Assembly (NCBI GenBank): GCA_965207595.1
Contig: CBDBMW010000010.1
Span: forward strand, 531,075-595,074
Direction of reading: 5' to 3'
DNA from: JAGWAJ01 sp026707615
GTDB lineage: Bacteria > Acidobacteriota > Vicinamibacteria > Vicinamibacterales > UBA8438
Length of the DNA: 64,000 nt
A program made the position numbers and the translations under genes. Positions 7,625 through 15,856 of the stretch are shown piece by piece; positions within the stretch are counted from its first letter, which is position 1; the number at the start of each line of letters is the position of its first letter. The notes beneath the pieces were generated by a model, which was given only the letters and a program-made list of their open reading frames with translations, was not told where the DNA came from and made no database searches.

Positions 7625-9196
7625 ATGCGGTACTCGAGCTCGGAGCGTCGAGGTTCGACGCCTGGTCGACAGCGGGCGCGCGCGGGGCTGCGCCTGCAGC
7701 GAGGAGCGGCGGCGCTGCTGGCCGTCGCCTGCCTGGGCGCCGCTCCGCGCGAGCTGCCCCTCGTGGAGGCGGTCAGGACGGGCTCCGCGGAGTCCGTCCG
7801 GGCATTGTTGGACCAGAGGCTGGACCAGGGGCTGGACCGGAAGGTCGACGTCAACGCCGCGGCGGCGGACGGCACCACCGCCCTCCACTGGGCGGTTCGG
7901 GGAGAGCGGGCCTCCGTCGTCGACATGCTGATCGCCGCCGGGGCCGACGTCACGGCTGCCAACCGCTACGGGGCAACGCCGCTCTCGCTCGCCTCGCTCA
8001 CGGGGAACGCCGGCGTCATCGAAGCGTTGCTCGAGGCGGGCGCCGACGCCAACGAGGCCAGCCTGGGCGGCCGGACCGCGCTGATGACGGCGGCCCGGAC
8101 CGGGATCGTCGACGCCGTCCGGGTGCTGCTGGCCCACGGCGCCGAGGTCGACGCTACGGACGACTCGCACGGCCAGACGGCGCTGATGTGGGCCGCCGCC
8201 GAGGGCAACGCGGGCGCCGTGAAGGCGCTGATCCGGGCCGGGGCAGACATCCACGCGAGCACGGAGCGCGGCTTCACGGCGTTCCTGTTCGCGGCGCGGG
8301 CGGGGCGCATCGCGGCGGCCCGCGTCCTGCTGGCGGCCGGCGCCGGCGTGGACGAGTCGCTGCCGAACGGCGTCACGCCGCTGCTGCTCGCGATCACCAA
8401 CATGAACTACGAGCTCGCGGCGCTCCTGCTGCGCGCGGGCGCCGACCCGCAGTCGGACGCGGTCGGGTGGTCGGCGCTGCACCAGTTGTCCTGGAGCCGG
8501 CGGCCCCCGATCGGTTTCAACAACCCCGAGCGGCTGCACCGCGACGACGTGTCCGCGCTCGGTCTCGCCCGGCTGCTCCTGGCCGCCGGCGCGGACCCGA
8601 ACGCCCGCGTCCGGAAGGACCTGCAGGACGTCCCGAGGCAGCGGAGCACCGGCGGCGCCGGCTCGACGCCGTTGTTCCTGGCCGCCCGCACCGGCGACGT
8701 CGACCTGATGCGCGTGCTCCTGGAGTTCGGGGCCGATCCGTTCCTGCCGACGGCCGCGTGCCGGACGCCGCTGATGGCCGCGGCGGGCGTCGGCGTCTCT
8801 CCCGGCGCCGATCCGGGCTCCAACGAGGAGGCGCTCGAGGCGTTCTCGCTGCTGCTCGAGCTCGGCGGCGACATCTCCGCCGCGGATGCCGGGGGCGAGA
8901 CCCCCCTCCACGGGGCGGCGGAGCGGGGCGCCAACGAGATCGTCCAGCTGCTCGTGGATCGGGGCGCCGACCTCGAAGCCGTCAACGAACGCGGCTGGAC
9001 GCCACTGACGATCGCGGAGGGCGTCGTGCGGGGCGTGGTCTTCAAGCAGCAGCCCCACACCGCGGCCCTGCTGCGGCGCCTGATGGAGGCCCGCGGGCTC
9101 GGCGCGGCGGCGGCGGCCGGAGCGTGCCCGACGTGCGACGAGGACGACTTCGATCCGTACAACCCCCCCGTGCGGCAGCCCTGCGCCATCGATTGA
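7625..9196 (+). CDS. Secreted ankyrin-repeat protein
   Basis: A 523-residue protein made almost wholly of ankyrin repeats. A short hydrophobic segment (GAAALLAVACLGAAPRELPL, about residues 27-46) looks like an export signal. Repeats begin at LVEAVRTGSAESVRALLDQ and continue with units such as DGTTALHWAVRGERASVVDM, YGATPLSLASLTGNAGVIEA and GGRTALMTAARTGIVDAVRV, to about eleven units. The protein ends in a Cys-containing tail (CPTCDEDDFDPYNPPVRQPC). ATG 7625 is preferred over the in-frame TTG at 7619. It closes the DUF1592-DUF1552 operon. Ankyrin arrays mediate protein-protein contact, so a scaffold or partner role for the two exported operon proteins is a reasonable inference. Confidence 0.9.
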   Translation: MRYSSSERRGSTPGRQRARAGLRLQRGAAALLAVACLGAAPRELPLVEAVRTGSAESVRALLDQRLDQGLDRKVDVNAAAADGTTALHWAVRGERASVVDMLIAAGADVTAANRYGATPLSLASLTGNAGVIEALLEAGADANEASLGGRTALMTAARTGIVDAVRVLLAHGAEVDATDDSHGQTALMWAAAEGNAGAVKALIRAGADIHASTERGFTAFLFAARAGRIAAARVLLAAGAGVDESLPNGVTPLLLAITNMNYELAALLLRAGADPQSDAVGWSALHQLSWSRRPPIGFNNPERLHRDDVSALGLARLLLAAGADPNARVRKDLQDVPRQRSTGGAGSTPLFLAARTGDVDLMRVLLEFGADPFLPTAACRTPLMAAAGVGVSPGADPGSNEEALEAFSLLLELGGDISAADAGGETPLHGAAERGANEIVQLLVDRGADLEAVNERGWTPLTIAEGVVRGVVFKQQPHTAALLRRLMEARGLGAAAAAGACPTCDEDDFDPYNPPVRQPCAID

Positions 9197-9379
9197 CGGA
9201 AACTCGCGCGCGGGCTCCGCCCGACGAATTCGCCCTCCCGCGTTGTGCGGATTGCCACGGATCACCAGGGGACGGAACGGCCGATGGACATGCACGAACC
9301 ATGCGACGAGCGCTTCGGGAGCGTTCACGACGTCTTCGCACGCAACTTCGCAAACATCGGCACGACGAGCCTCGTCGCT

Positions 9380-10633
9380 ATGCGCCGACTGATCGCGGGA
9401 CTGCTCATCGGCGGCGGCCTCGTTGCCGGAAGCGCTCACGCACAGGCGCAGGACCTGCAGGCAGCCGCGCCGGAGTCGGTGGGGCTCTCACCGGAAGGGC
9501 TGGCGGCAGCGACGCGCGGGCTCCAGGCACACGTGGACGCCGGAGACATCGCCGGCGTCGTGGCCGCCGTCGCGCGCAACGGGCGGCTCGTGTATCTCCA
9601 GTCCCTCGGCGAGCTGGACCGCGAGCGCGGCCTCGCGATGCGCGACGACGCGTTGTTCCGCCTCTACTCGATGACGCGCCCCATCACCAGCCTGGCCGCG
9701 ATGATCCTCTGGGAGGAGGATCGCTTCGAGCTCGACGATCCCGTCGCCCGATACCTGCCGGAGTTCGCCGACCAGCGGGTATTCACCGACGCGTCGAGCC
9801 CCAGCCTGGCTGCGACCCGGCCGCGCCGCACCGAGATGACCGTCGAGCACCTCCTGCTGCACACCTCCGGACTGGGCAGCCGGAGCTCGGCCATTTACCG
9901 GGCCGAGGAGGTCCGGCTGCGGTCCATCACGCTGCCCCGGATGGTCGGCAACGCCGCCCGCGTGCCGCTCTTCGAGGACCCGGGCACACGCTGGCGCTAC
10001 GGCATCTCCACCACGATCCTCGGCCGGCTCGTCGAGATCTGGTCCGGCACGGCGTTCGACGAGTTCCTCCGGGAGCGGGTCTTCGGGCCCCTCGGGATGA
10101 CGGATACCGTGTTTCGGGTCGATGCCGCTCGACGCGACCGCTTCGGCCCGGCCTACCGCCCCGGGCCGGACGGCGAGTTGCGGCCGTATGCCATCGAGGC
10201 CGTCCCCTTCACCGAGCCGCCGGCCCTGATCGAGGGCGGCGTCGGCCTGGTCTCCACGGTCCGGGACTACCTGCGCTTCGCCCAGATGTTCCTGAACGGC
10301 GGCGAGCTCGACGGCGTGCGGATCCTCGAGCCCGACACCGTCGCCCTGATGACCGCCAACCGCATCCCCGACGCGCTCCTGCCGATCGGCTTCGGCACCC
10401 CGCAGCCCGGCCGCGGGTGGACTCTCGGGTTCTCCGTCGTGATGGACGCCGACGCGACGGCCCTCCCGGTCCGCGAGGGCACGTTCTGGTGGGACGGCTC
10501 CTCCGGCACGCGGTTCTTCATCGATCCGGTGGAGAACATGGTCATCGTGATCATGGCCGCTCGGTCTCCCGCCTACGGGAACGGGTTCCGGGAGGGCTTC
10601 ACCGAGGCGGTCTACCGGGCGCTGGTCGACTGA
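9380..10633 (+). CDS. Secreted serine hydrolase, beta-lactamase/CubicO family
   Basis: A 417-residue protein of the class C beta-lactamase-like family (PF00144). ATG 9380 is chosen over earlier in-frame starts because it begins a clean signal peptide (MRRLIAGLLIGGGLVAGSAH, then AQA). The nucleophile region reads FRLYSMTRPITSLAAM. The Ser of the S-x-x-K motif is present, but the Lys position is Arg, a variant also seen in part of this family. The second motif is WRYGISTTILGRLVEIWSG (Y-x-x-S type), and the LLLHTSGLGS and GGVGLVSTVRDYLRFAQMFL segments are typical. It could be an esterase, a D-amino peptidase or another hydrolase; the substrate is not predictable. It stands alone, 183 bp after the ankyrin gene. 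Confidence 0.88.
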   Translation: MRRLIAGLLIGGGLVAGSAHAQAQDLQAAAPESVGLSPEGLAAATRGLQAHVDAGDIAGVVAAVARNGRLVYLQSLGELDRERGLAMRDDALFRLYSMTRPITSLAAMILWEEDRFELDDPVARYLPEFADQRVFTDASSPSLAATRPRRTEMTVEHLLLHTSGLGSRSSAIYRAEEVRLRSITLPRMVGNAARVPLFEDPGTRWRYGISTTILGRLVEIWSGTAFDEFLRERVFGPLGMTDTVFRVDAARRDRFGPAYRPGPDGELRPYAIEAVPFTEPPALIEGGVGLVSTVRDYLRFAQMFLNGGELDGVRILEPDTVALMTANRIPDALLPIGFGTPQPGRGWTLGFSVVMDADATALPVREGTFWWDGSSGTRFFIDPVENMVIVIMAARSPAYGNGFREGFTEAVYRALVD

Positions 10634-10747
10634 CGCGGTGGGAGCCGCTTGGGGCTCTCAAGGACCGACGCTGGGTGAACTCGGCATCCATCACGGCGCG
10701 GTTGCGGATCCGCGCAGCAGAGAGCCGATCGACCGGCCCCTCGCGGA

Positions 10748-10776
10748 TTGCCGGCAACCGGGTGCGGGCGTAGAAT
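10748..10776 (+). promoter_or_regulatory. Candidate sigma70 promoter
   Basis: TTGCCG (10748-10753) and TAGAAT (10771-10776) are separated by 17 bp, directly upstream of the coiled-coil gene. The -10 hexamer ends 9 nt before the ATG at 10786, so any transcript would have almost no leader. This rests on sequence match only. Confidence 0.45.
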
Positions 10777-10785
10777 GGAAACGGT

Positions 10786-11025
10786 ATGCCAAGCAGGGAC
10801 GCCCAGTGGATCATCGGAGTCGTAGTTGGCGCGGTCATCGCCCTGAGCGTGCAGATCGCCGGAGTTCGCACAGATCAGCGTTCGCAGTTCGCTGAAGTCC
10901 GGACAGACATCCGGCGTCTCGATGATCGGGTTCGCGTCGTCGAGGTTGAGTTCGGGAAGGTGGATCAGCGGCTCGCTACGCTTGAGAGGCTGCACCTGCC
11001 CACGCCTGAGCCAGCCGACGATTGA
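10786..11025 (+). CDS. Small membrane protein with coiled coil
   Basis: A 79-residue protein with one membrane span near the N-terminus (WIIGVVVGAVIALSVQIAGV, about 8-27). A charged heptad-like helix follows (RTDIRRLDDRVRVVEVEFGK, continuing to VDQRLATLERL), and the tail is short and proline-containing. This is the pattern of the small tail-anchored or bitopic coiled-coil proteins often found near mobile or defence genes; no specific family is recognised. It lies immediately before the IS630 element and has its own candidate promoter. Start is ATG 10786. Confidence 0.6.
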   Translation: MPSRDAQWIIGVVVGAVIALSVQIAGVRTDQRSQFAEVRTDIRRLDDRVRVVEVEFGKVDQRLATLERLHLPTPEPADD

Positions 11026-11146
11026 GGCCCCATCGGTCGGGATCGGGATCTCTACTGATGGCTCGCTCGACAGGCGATTCCGCCGAGCGGGTCCGCCTTC
11101 GGCGTTCTTGCATCGAACCCATACGGCGGGAGCAGCGAACGGCCTA

Positions 11147-12323
11147 GTGTCCTGCCCGATAAATGCATTTATATAACTGGGCTGGCCTCCGCAAGAGCCT
11201 CTCGAGCCCGGTGGATCTTGGCCAGCGTCTTCGCGCCGTCCGCCTTCCACCGGTACGGCTTCGGGTTCTCGTTCCGATGCGCCAGGTAGGCCATGATCTC
11301 CTCGACCAGTTCCGAGACGCTTCTGAAGCTCCCCGCCCGGACGCAATCCTGCGTCAGGTCGGCGAAGAAGCGCTCCACCATGTTCATCCAGGAACTCGAC
11401 GTCGGAGTGAAGTGCATGTGGAACCTCGGGCGCTTCTTCAACCAGCTCACGACCTTCTCGTGCTTGTGCGTGCAGTAGTTGTCGGCGATCAGGTGGAGGT
11501 CCACGTCAGCGGGCGTCTCGCGGTCGATCTGCTTGAGGAACCGCAGCCACTCCACGTGCGTGTGCTGCTGCTCGGTCCGATAGATCAGCTTGCCCTCCAG
11601 GTAGCTCAGAGCGGCGAACAACGTGATCGTTCCGTGCCGGGTGTAATCGTGCGTTCGTGTCCGGATATGGCCACGGCCCAGCGGCAGGCCCGGCTGCGTG
11701 CGCTCCAGCGCCTGGCATTGCGTCTTCTCGTCGCAGCACAACACCAGCGACCTTTCGGGTGGATCCAGGTAGAGCCCCACCACGTCCCAGAACTTCTCTT
11801 CGAACTTCTTGTCCTGCGAAACCTTGAACGTCCGCAGACGGTGCGGCTTGAGCCCTTGGCGCTGCCAGATGCGCGCCACGCTGTGGGCCGAAATCCCAAG
11901 CTCCCGAGCCAGCGAACGGGTGCTCCACCGTTGCCGGCCGGGCGGCGCTTGGCCCGCCTCCTCCACGACCCGCTGGACCGTGGCCAGCGGGATCGACGGC
12001 TTGGCGCCGCGCCCCGGCTTGTCCCGGAGGCCGTCGAGCCCTTCTCGGTCGAAACGTTGCGACCATTTGCTCACGCTCGGGGCGCTCACGCCCAGGCGCG
12101 ACGCCACCTCCTGCTGGCCGACGCCCTCGCTCCGCAGCAGAACGATGTGCGCTCGGACGCAGTCCCGTGCCGGCGTTGTCGAGGCCCCGACCCGACGTTC
12201 CAGTTCCCGTTTCTCCTCGGGGGTCACATCGAGAACCGAGATCGGACGTGCCACCGTGTTCCTCCCACCGGAGAGGCTGACACAGCTGGCTTGTTATGTA
12301 AAGGCTTTTCTCAGGCAGGACAC
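11147..12323. mobile_element. Complete IS630-family insertion sequence
   Basis: A 1177-bp element bounded by imperfect inverted repeats of about 34 bp. The left end starts GTGTCCTGCCCGATAAATGC. The right end, read inward on the minus strand, starts GTGTCCTGCCTGAGAAAAGC. Both continue into similar TTTAtATAAC / TTTAcATAAC sequence. Each end is flanked by TA (11145-11146 and 12324-12325), matching the TA target duplication of the IS630/Tc1-mariner group. One intact transposase gene fills it. The termini are well conserved and the gene is unbroken, so the insertion is probably recent. It sits at the left edge of the accessory island and directly upstream of a methyltransferase gene. Confidence 0.93.
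11169..12254 (-). CDS. IS630-family transposase (DDE)
   Basis: A 361-residue full-length transposase. The N-terminal half holds two helix-turn-helix regions (VASRLGVSAPSVSKWSQRFD at 50-69, and ARELGISAHSVARIWQRQG). The DDE catalytic core is intact: D175 in VLCCDEKTQ, D258 in LHLIADNYCTH, and E294 in SSSWMNMVERFF. The IADNYxTH block and the terminal R-x-E-N-P region (HRNENPKPYRW) are typical of IS630. Start ATG is 69 bp inside the right inverted repeat end; the stop is 22 bp inside the left end. No frameshift is seen, so the protein should be active. Confidence 0.96.
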   Translation of the reverse strand: MARPISVLDVTPEEKRELERRVGASTTPARDCVRAHIVLLRSEGVGQQEVASRLGVSAPSVSKWSQRFDREGLDGLRDKPGRGAKPSIPLATVQRVVEEAGQAPPGRQRWSTRSLARELGISAHSVARIWQRQGLKPHRLRTFKVSQDKKFEEKFWDVVGLYLDPPERSLVLCCDEKTQCQALERTQPGLPLGRGHIRTRTHDYTRHGTITLFAALSYLEGKLIYRTEQQHTHVEWLRFLKQIDRETPADVDLHLIADNYCTHKHEKVVSWLKKRPRFHMHFTPTSSSWMNMVERFFADLTQDCVRAGSFRSVSELVEEIMAYLAHRNENPKPYRWKADGAKTLAKIHRAREALAEASPVI

Positions 12324-12376
12324 TAGGCAAGGCTCGCGGCGCCGGCGCGAAGGAAGGTGACGCGGCGGTAGACTCG

Positions 12377-13006
12377 ATGCACGCTGAGACAACCGGCGAG
12401 GTGTACTGGCGGCGCATGGCTGGTGCTGTCCGGCTGGAGGACGTTCGGGAAGCGATTCTCACCGGCCACCTGGACGGCAAGCCGTTCTCACCGTACGAGC
12501 CTGTGCTGGAGATGCCTGCCTCCCTGGCCCGCGTCCTGGACTTCGGCTGCGGTCTCGGGCGCAACTTCCCCTACCTGCGCTCAGCTGCCAGTCACGTCAT
12601 CGGCTTCGACTTCGCCGAGATGGTTGAGCGATGCCGTCGCGAGTCCGCGGTTCCGGATGGGGTGGAGCTCACGTCCGACTGGGGCGCGGTCCGACGCCAG
12701 CGCTTCGACTGCGTGTTCGCGTGCTTGGTGTTCCAACACATCGAGCCGGACGCCTTGCGCACGTACTTGGCGGACCTCGCGACCATGGCACGTTGGCTGT
12801 ACGTGCTGAGCCGCGGGCGCAGCGACTTCGGCGATGGCGTGTTCCAGGGGATCGCATCGACGGGCACGTTTGCCGGGACGGCCTGCAACGTCGTCGAGCA
12901 CGATCCCACAACGCACGGACTCAAGCACTGCGGAGCGCTGCCCCTCTGGCAAGCGGCAGCCGACGACCGACACTACGAGGCACTGCTCACCTCGACCCAC
13001 GGCTGA
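12377..13006 (+). CDS. Class I SAM-dependent methyltransferase
   Basis: A 209-residue Rossmann-type methyltransferase. Motif I is VLDFGCGLGRNFPYL (about residues 53-67). Motif II follows (HVIGFDFAEMV, with the ribose-binding Asp), and motif IV is RFDCVFACLVFQHI, after which the strand order becomes hard to follow. The substrate is unknown; the LVFQHI form fits small-molecule or protein methyltransferases rather than DNA methyltransferases. The start ATG is only 51 bp after the IS630 right terminal TA, so its original upstream region may have been displaced by the insertion. The C-terminus is short compared with many family members. Confidence 0.8.
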   Translation: MHAETTGEVYWRRMAGAVRLEDVREAILTGHLDGKPFSPYEPVLEMPASLARVLDFGCGLGRNFPYLRSAASHVIGFDFAEMVERCRRESAVPDGVELTSDWGAVRRQRFDCVFACLVFQHIEPDALRTYLADLATMARWLYVLSRGRSDFGDGVFQGIASTGTFAGTACNVVEHDPTTHGLKHCGALPLWQAAADDRHYEALLTSTHG

Positions 13007-13193
13007 TCGATCAGCGGGCGAACCAAGCTGGGCGAACCAGACCATGCTGGACGCACTCTCGACTACCACCGCTCGGCGACACATCGGGCGGTAAAGTCGG
13101 CCCCGGATGCGGTCGGCCGCGGCGGAGAGGACGCTCGCCCACGAGCGCTCTGCACGGTCGATTGACGCGAGCCGCCCACACTTGCCCTCCATC

Positions 13194-13925
13194 ATGTCCG
13201 ACGGCACCCCGACGGCCGATCCGGCCCCTTCGTGGGAGTCGCAGTTTCGCGCGATGGAACGCGATTGGAACGAGATCGCCGAGCGGCGGACCAGGACGCT
13301 CGTGGCGGACTGGCGCCGCGCCATGTCGGCGATGCGAAGCGAGCACGACCGTCTGGTTGCGGACTGCCGGTGGGTGACCGGGCCTTCGGACCTCCTCGAC
13401 GTCATCGGCCGGGCCCGCGAGGAGAACACGCATTCTCGCATGCTCCGCTGGCTCCTGGACCCGACCGGCCGACACCGGCTCGGCTGCACGCTGGCCCGCC
13501 GCCTGGTGGAGCACTGTACCGGGCGTCCGGCGCCGGCAGCCCTGGCCGTGAGGTCGGTGACGTTCTCGCAGTGGCGACACGGCAGGGAGGCCGACCTCGT
13601 CGTGTGCGGCGACGGCTTCACGCTCGTCATCGAGAACAAGGTCGATGCGCCGGAGCAGCCAGACCAGTGCGACGACTTGTACGCGAACTACGCGAACTTC
13701 AGGGACGACATGGAGCCCCTGTTCCTGTTCCTGACCCCGGACGGCCGCAAGCCGCGCACAGCTACCGCGCCGGGCGCGCGGCGCGCGTTCCGGACCGTGT
13801 CGTGGCCAGCGGTCCGTACGATGATCAGGGCGGCGCTGGACGAGTCGTCTCCGGCGGGCGGAGATCCCGACGCGGTCGCCGGCGTCCGAAACTACCTGCG
13901 GACACTGGAGGAGCAGTTCGGATGA
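13194..13925 (+). CDS. PD-(D/E)XK nuclease superfamily protein
   Basis: A 243-residue protein whose centre matches the PDDEXK_4-like nuclease fold. The E-N-x-H-S-R block (REENTHSRMLRWLLDP, 75-90) is followed by the catalytic sequence READLVVCGDGFTLVIENK. There D134, E147 and K149 form the D...ExK signature, followed by the conserved EQPDQ. A Phe-rich strand (EPLFLFLTPDGRKPR) follows. The ATG at 13194 is chosen; the frame is open to 13107, but that extension is low-complexity. The stop overlaps the ATG of the next gene (ATGA), so the two are translated together. Such nucleases occur in defence islands, fitting the neighbouring IS, AbiEii-like and RelE/Phd genes. A defence role is inference. 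Confidence 0.82.
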   Translation: MSDGTPTADPAPSWESQFRAMERDWNEIAERRTRTLVADWRRAMSAMRSEHDRLVADCRWVTGPSDLLDVIGRAREENTHSRMLRWLLDPTGRHRLGCTLARRLVEHCTGRPAPAALAVRSVTFSQWRHGREADLVVCGDGFTLVIENKVDAPEQPDQCDDLYANYANFRDDMEPLFLFLTPDGRKPRTATAPGARRAFRTVSWPAVRTMIRAALDESSPAGGDPDAVAGVRNYLRTLEEQFG

Positions 13926-14473
13926 TCCCCATCGAGGAACCGGTCCGGTTCTATCTCGAGCATCGGGCGCGCATCGCGGAGTGGGCCGGTCTGGAGGCGG
14001 AGGTCCGCAAGTTCGCGGATCGCTTCTACCGCAGCCTCGAGGACGACGTCGACGCGACTCTCCGGAGCGGTCAGCTCGCGGATGACGGCGTCGAGTCGTT
14101 CTTCCGTTCCTACGAGGGAGGATGGCGAGGATTGGGCCTTCGCCGACCCGAGTGGCCCAAGGAAGATGAGGATCCGGACGTGAGGCTGCAATGGCATCGG
14201 GGCCGCGTGCGGTTTTCCGACGGCGACCACCTGATTTGCGGAGTGCGAACGAAGGTGAAACCCTACTGGCAGGTTTTCACGCAGGAAGCGCGTCCAAGGT
14301 ATCCGCATCAGGACGAACTGTGGTGGCCGGCCTATCAGAACGTGGCTCCTCCGGTGGGCCGGTTCTGGGAGAGCGACAAGCTGAAGGAGCATCGCGACTG
14401 CGTTGTGGAGACGCTCCGGAACGCATGGAGAGACTTGGCGCCGCTCGTGGATCGGGCCGTCGGCTACGGGTGA
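13922..14473 (+). CDS. Unrecognised partner of the PD-(D/E)XK nuclease
   Basis: A 183-residue acidic, aromatic-rich protein starting with an ATG that overlaps the nuclease stop (ATGA). I do not recognise the family. Visible features are an N-terminal helical part (EPVRFYLEHRARIAEWAGLE) and a Trp/Arg-rich segment (SFFRSYEGGWRGLGLRRPEW). A strand-rich middle (VRLQWHRGRVRFSDGDHLIC) and a C-terminal region with PYWQVFTQEARPRYP and WWPAYQNVAPPVGRFWESDK follow. The four-base overlap makes it a stoichiometric partner of the nuclease, possibly its specificity or control subunit (inference). It ends 10 bp inside the convergent nucleotidyltransferase gene. Confidence 0.72.
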   Translation: MIPIEEPVRFYLEHRARIAEWAGLEAEVRKFADRFYRSLEDDVDATLRSGQLADDGVESFFRSYEGGWRGLGLRRPEWPKEDEDPDVRLQWHRGRVRFSDGDHLICGVRTKVKPYWQVFTQEARPRYPHQDELWWPAYQNVAPPVGRFWESDKLKEHRDCVVETLRNAWRDLAPLVDRAVGYG

Positions 14474-15267
14474 TCGTAGGGTGAGATGATGGGCCAGGCG
14501 CCCCTGACGCATCCTCGGTGGCGGACCAGGGAGCGGAAACCATCGGACGTGGGATCGGGTGCGACAGGTCGTCGTTCGTCGACGACGTACAGGCAACCGA
14601 TCTCGTCGGCCGGAAGCACGGCCACCAGCGTTCTTGCCCTTTCCAGGGCGCCGATCCAGCGCCGCTTCAGGTCACCGAGTGCGAGCGGCTTCCGCAGAGA
14701 GAGCCGGTCCAGATCCTCCTGCGTGTAGGCAACGTGGCGGGCCGCGTGCTCCAGCAGAAAGTCCGGCGTGAAGCCGGGGTCCTTGCCGCACGCGGCCCAG
14801 GCCAGGGCGCCAAGCGGGAGATGGGTGGCGTCGAGGTGGAGCACGTCGACGAAGTCGCGGATCTCACTCCGTCCTGCCAGCGCCAGCACCTTGTTGACCG
14901 CTGCGTCGGTGTCGTGAAGGCGATACCCGAAGCGTTCGTCCTGCTGAAGCGGATAGAAGCGGAAGGCGCTGTCTTGGGCCCACTCGATCCTGAGCGATTT
15001 TGCTCCCGCGCCTACCACGGCGCGATGGAAGGTGGGAGTGCGCAGGAGCCAAGAGAACTCGTAGCCGGCGGCCCCGAGCGTCGCCGCATCCGCTTCTGCG
15101 CTCCGGGCGACGCTCTCCTCGAGGTCGTGGAACAGATCGAGGTCGGCCGAGTAGCGCGGGGTGTCCTCCGCCCGATGCAGCACCGTCGCCCCCGCGACGT
15201 AGCTGTCGGGGCTGCGGTTGGCGGCGATGAGCCGGAGGACGTCCGCCTGGATGCCGCTCAACGGCAT
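14464..15267 (-). CDS. AbiEii/AbiGii-type nucleotidyltransferase (toxin)
   Basis: A 267-residue protein of the nucleotidyl transferase AbiEii/AbiGii toxin family. The N-terminal part (VAGATVLHRAEDTPRYSADL, then DLF) carries the nucleotidyltransferase pattern, with the metal-binding DLD at the end of strand 2. FGYRLHDTDAAVNKVLALAG and EIRDFVDVLHLDATHLPLGA are typical downstream blocks. Members block growth by modifying tRNA or other acceptors and serve in abortive phage defence; that is family knowledge, not shown here. Start ATG at 15267 overlaps by 10 bp the small gene upstream, its presumed antitoxin. The gene is convergent with the nuclease pair. Confidence 0.85.
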   Translation of the reverse strand: MPLSGIQADVLRLIAANRSPDSYVAGATVLHRAEDTPRYSADLDLFHDLEESVARSAEADAATLGAAGYEFSWLLRTPTFHRAVVGAGAKSLRIEWAQDSAFRFYPLQQDERFGYRLHDTDAAVNKVLALAGRSEIRDFVDVLHLDATHLPLGALAWAACGKDPGFTPDFLLEHAARHVAYTQEDLDRLSLRKPLALGDLKRRWIGALERARTLVAVLPADEIGCLYVVDERRPVAPDPTSDGFRSLVRHRGCVRGAWPIISPYDHP

Positions 15268-15539
15268 AGCCGGGCCGCAACGAGGAACCCTTTCCGCCCA
15301 CCGTTCTGACGCAGCCCGCGCACGATCTCCGGAACGTCGCGGAGCGTGACCTGCATGTCGGGCCGCAGGTACCAGAAGCACTGCGCGTAGAAGTCGCGGA
15401 ACGCGCGGCGCGCCTCGCGCACGCGCACCATGTCGCGGGCGTCCGCGGGCGACAGGGTGCGACGGCTCCTCGCGCCTCCCTTGCGGCCGATGCGGGCGAG
15501 GTGCTCCTTCAGGGGGTCCGGCGTGTCGGTCACAGCCAC
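15258..15539 (-). CDS. Partner/antitoxin-like protein of the AbiEii-type gene
   Basis: A basic protein of about 93 residues that overlaps the nucleotidyltransferase start by 10 bp. It has an N-terminal RIGRKGGARSRRTLSP block and a helical segment (VREARRAFRDFYAQCFWYLR). It ends LRDVPEIVRGLRQNGGRKGF. Small proteins of this type commonly precede AbiEii-family nucleotidyltransferases and are taken as their antitoxin, although they lack the wHTH of classical AbiEi. GTG 15539 is used; TTG at 15542 and GTG at 15533 are equally possible. The cellular role is inferred from the pairing. Confidence 0.72.
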   Translation of the reverse strand: MAVTDTPDPLKEHLARIGRKGGARSRRTLSPADARDMVRVREARRAFRDFYAQCFWYLRPDMQVTLRDVPEIVRGLRQNGGRKGFLVAARLCR

Positions 15540-15571
15540 CAATCATAAGCCGCTTACGTTGTTGATGGCCG

Positions 15572-15856
15572 TCAGCGGCCGGCGTCGAGCGTCTTCTTCA
15601 GGCGCTCGTACACGTCCCGCCGGTGACCTACGGCGACGACGAGGATTTCGATGCGGGATTCGATGATGCGATAGACGATCCGGTGGTCTCGGGTGCGCCA
15701 GGAGCGCAGTCCCCTCAAGGCGAGCTGGAGCGGCTTGCCACGTTCGGGATCGTCCCGGATCTTCTGAAGGGCGACGAGCATGCGCCGGCGGACGGCCGGA
15801 TCGAGTCGCTTGATGGCATGGGCGGCGTTAGTCGTGTAGACGAGAGTCCACGTCAT
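15572..15856 (-). CDS. RelE/ParE-type toxin
   Basis: A 94-residue toxin of the RelE superfamily: MTWTLVYTTNAAHAIKRLDP at the start, then a helix (VRRRMLVALQKIRDDPERGK), the core LRGLRSWRTRDHRIVYRIIE, and the final strand IEILVVAVGHRRDVYERL. The basic core and terminal H-R-x-x-V-Y match the RNA-cleaving RelE/YoeB side more than ParE. The length is normal and the frame is intact. Its start overlaps the antitoxin gene by 29 bp, the usual antitoxin-first order. Chromosomal RelE pairs cleave mRNA at the ribosome when the antitoxin is lost; that is family knowledge. Confidence 0.92.
   Translation of the reverse strand: MTWTLVYTTNAAHAIKRLDPAVRRRMLVALQKIRDDPERGKPLQLALRGLRSWRTRDHRIVYRIIESRIEILVVAVGHRRDVYERLKKTLDAGR

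Noticed and set aside
10640..10660. GAGCC/GGCTC hairpin after the serine hydrolase as a terminator
   Set aside because: The stem is only five pairs and no T-run follows; too weak to report.
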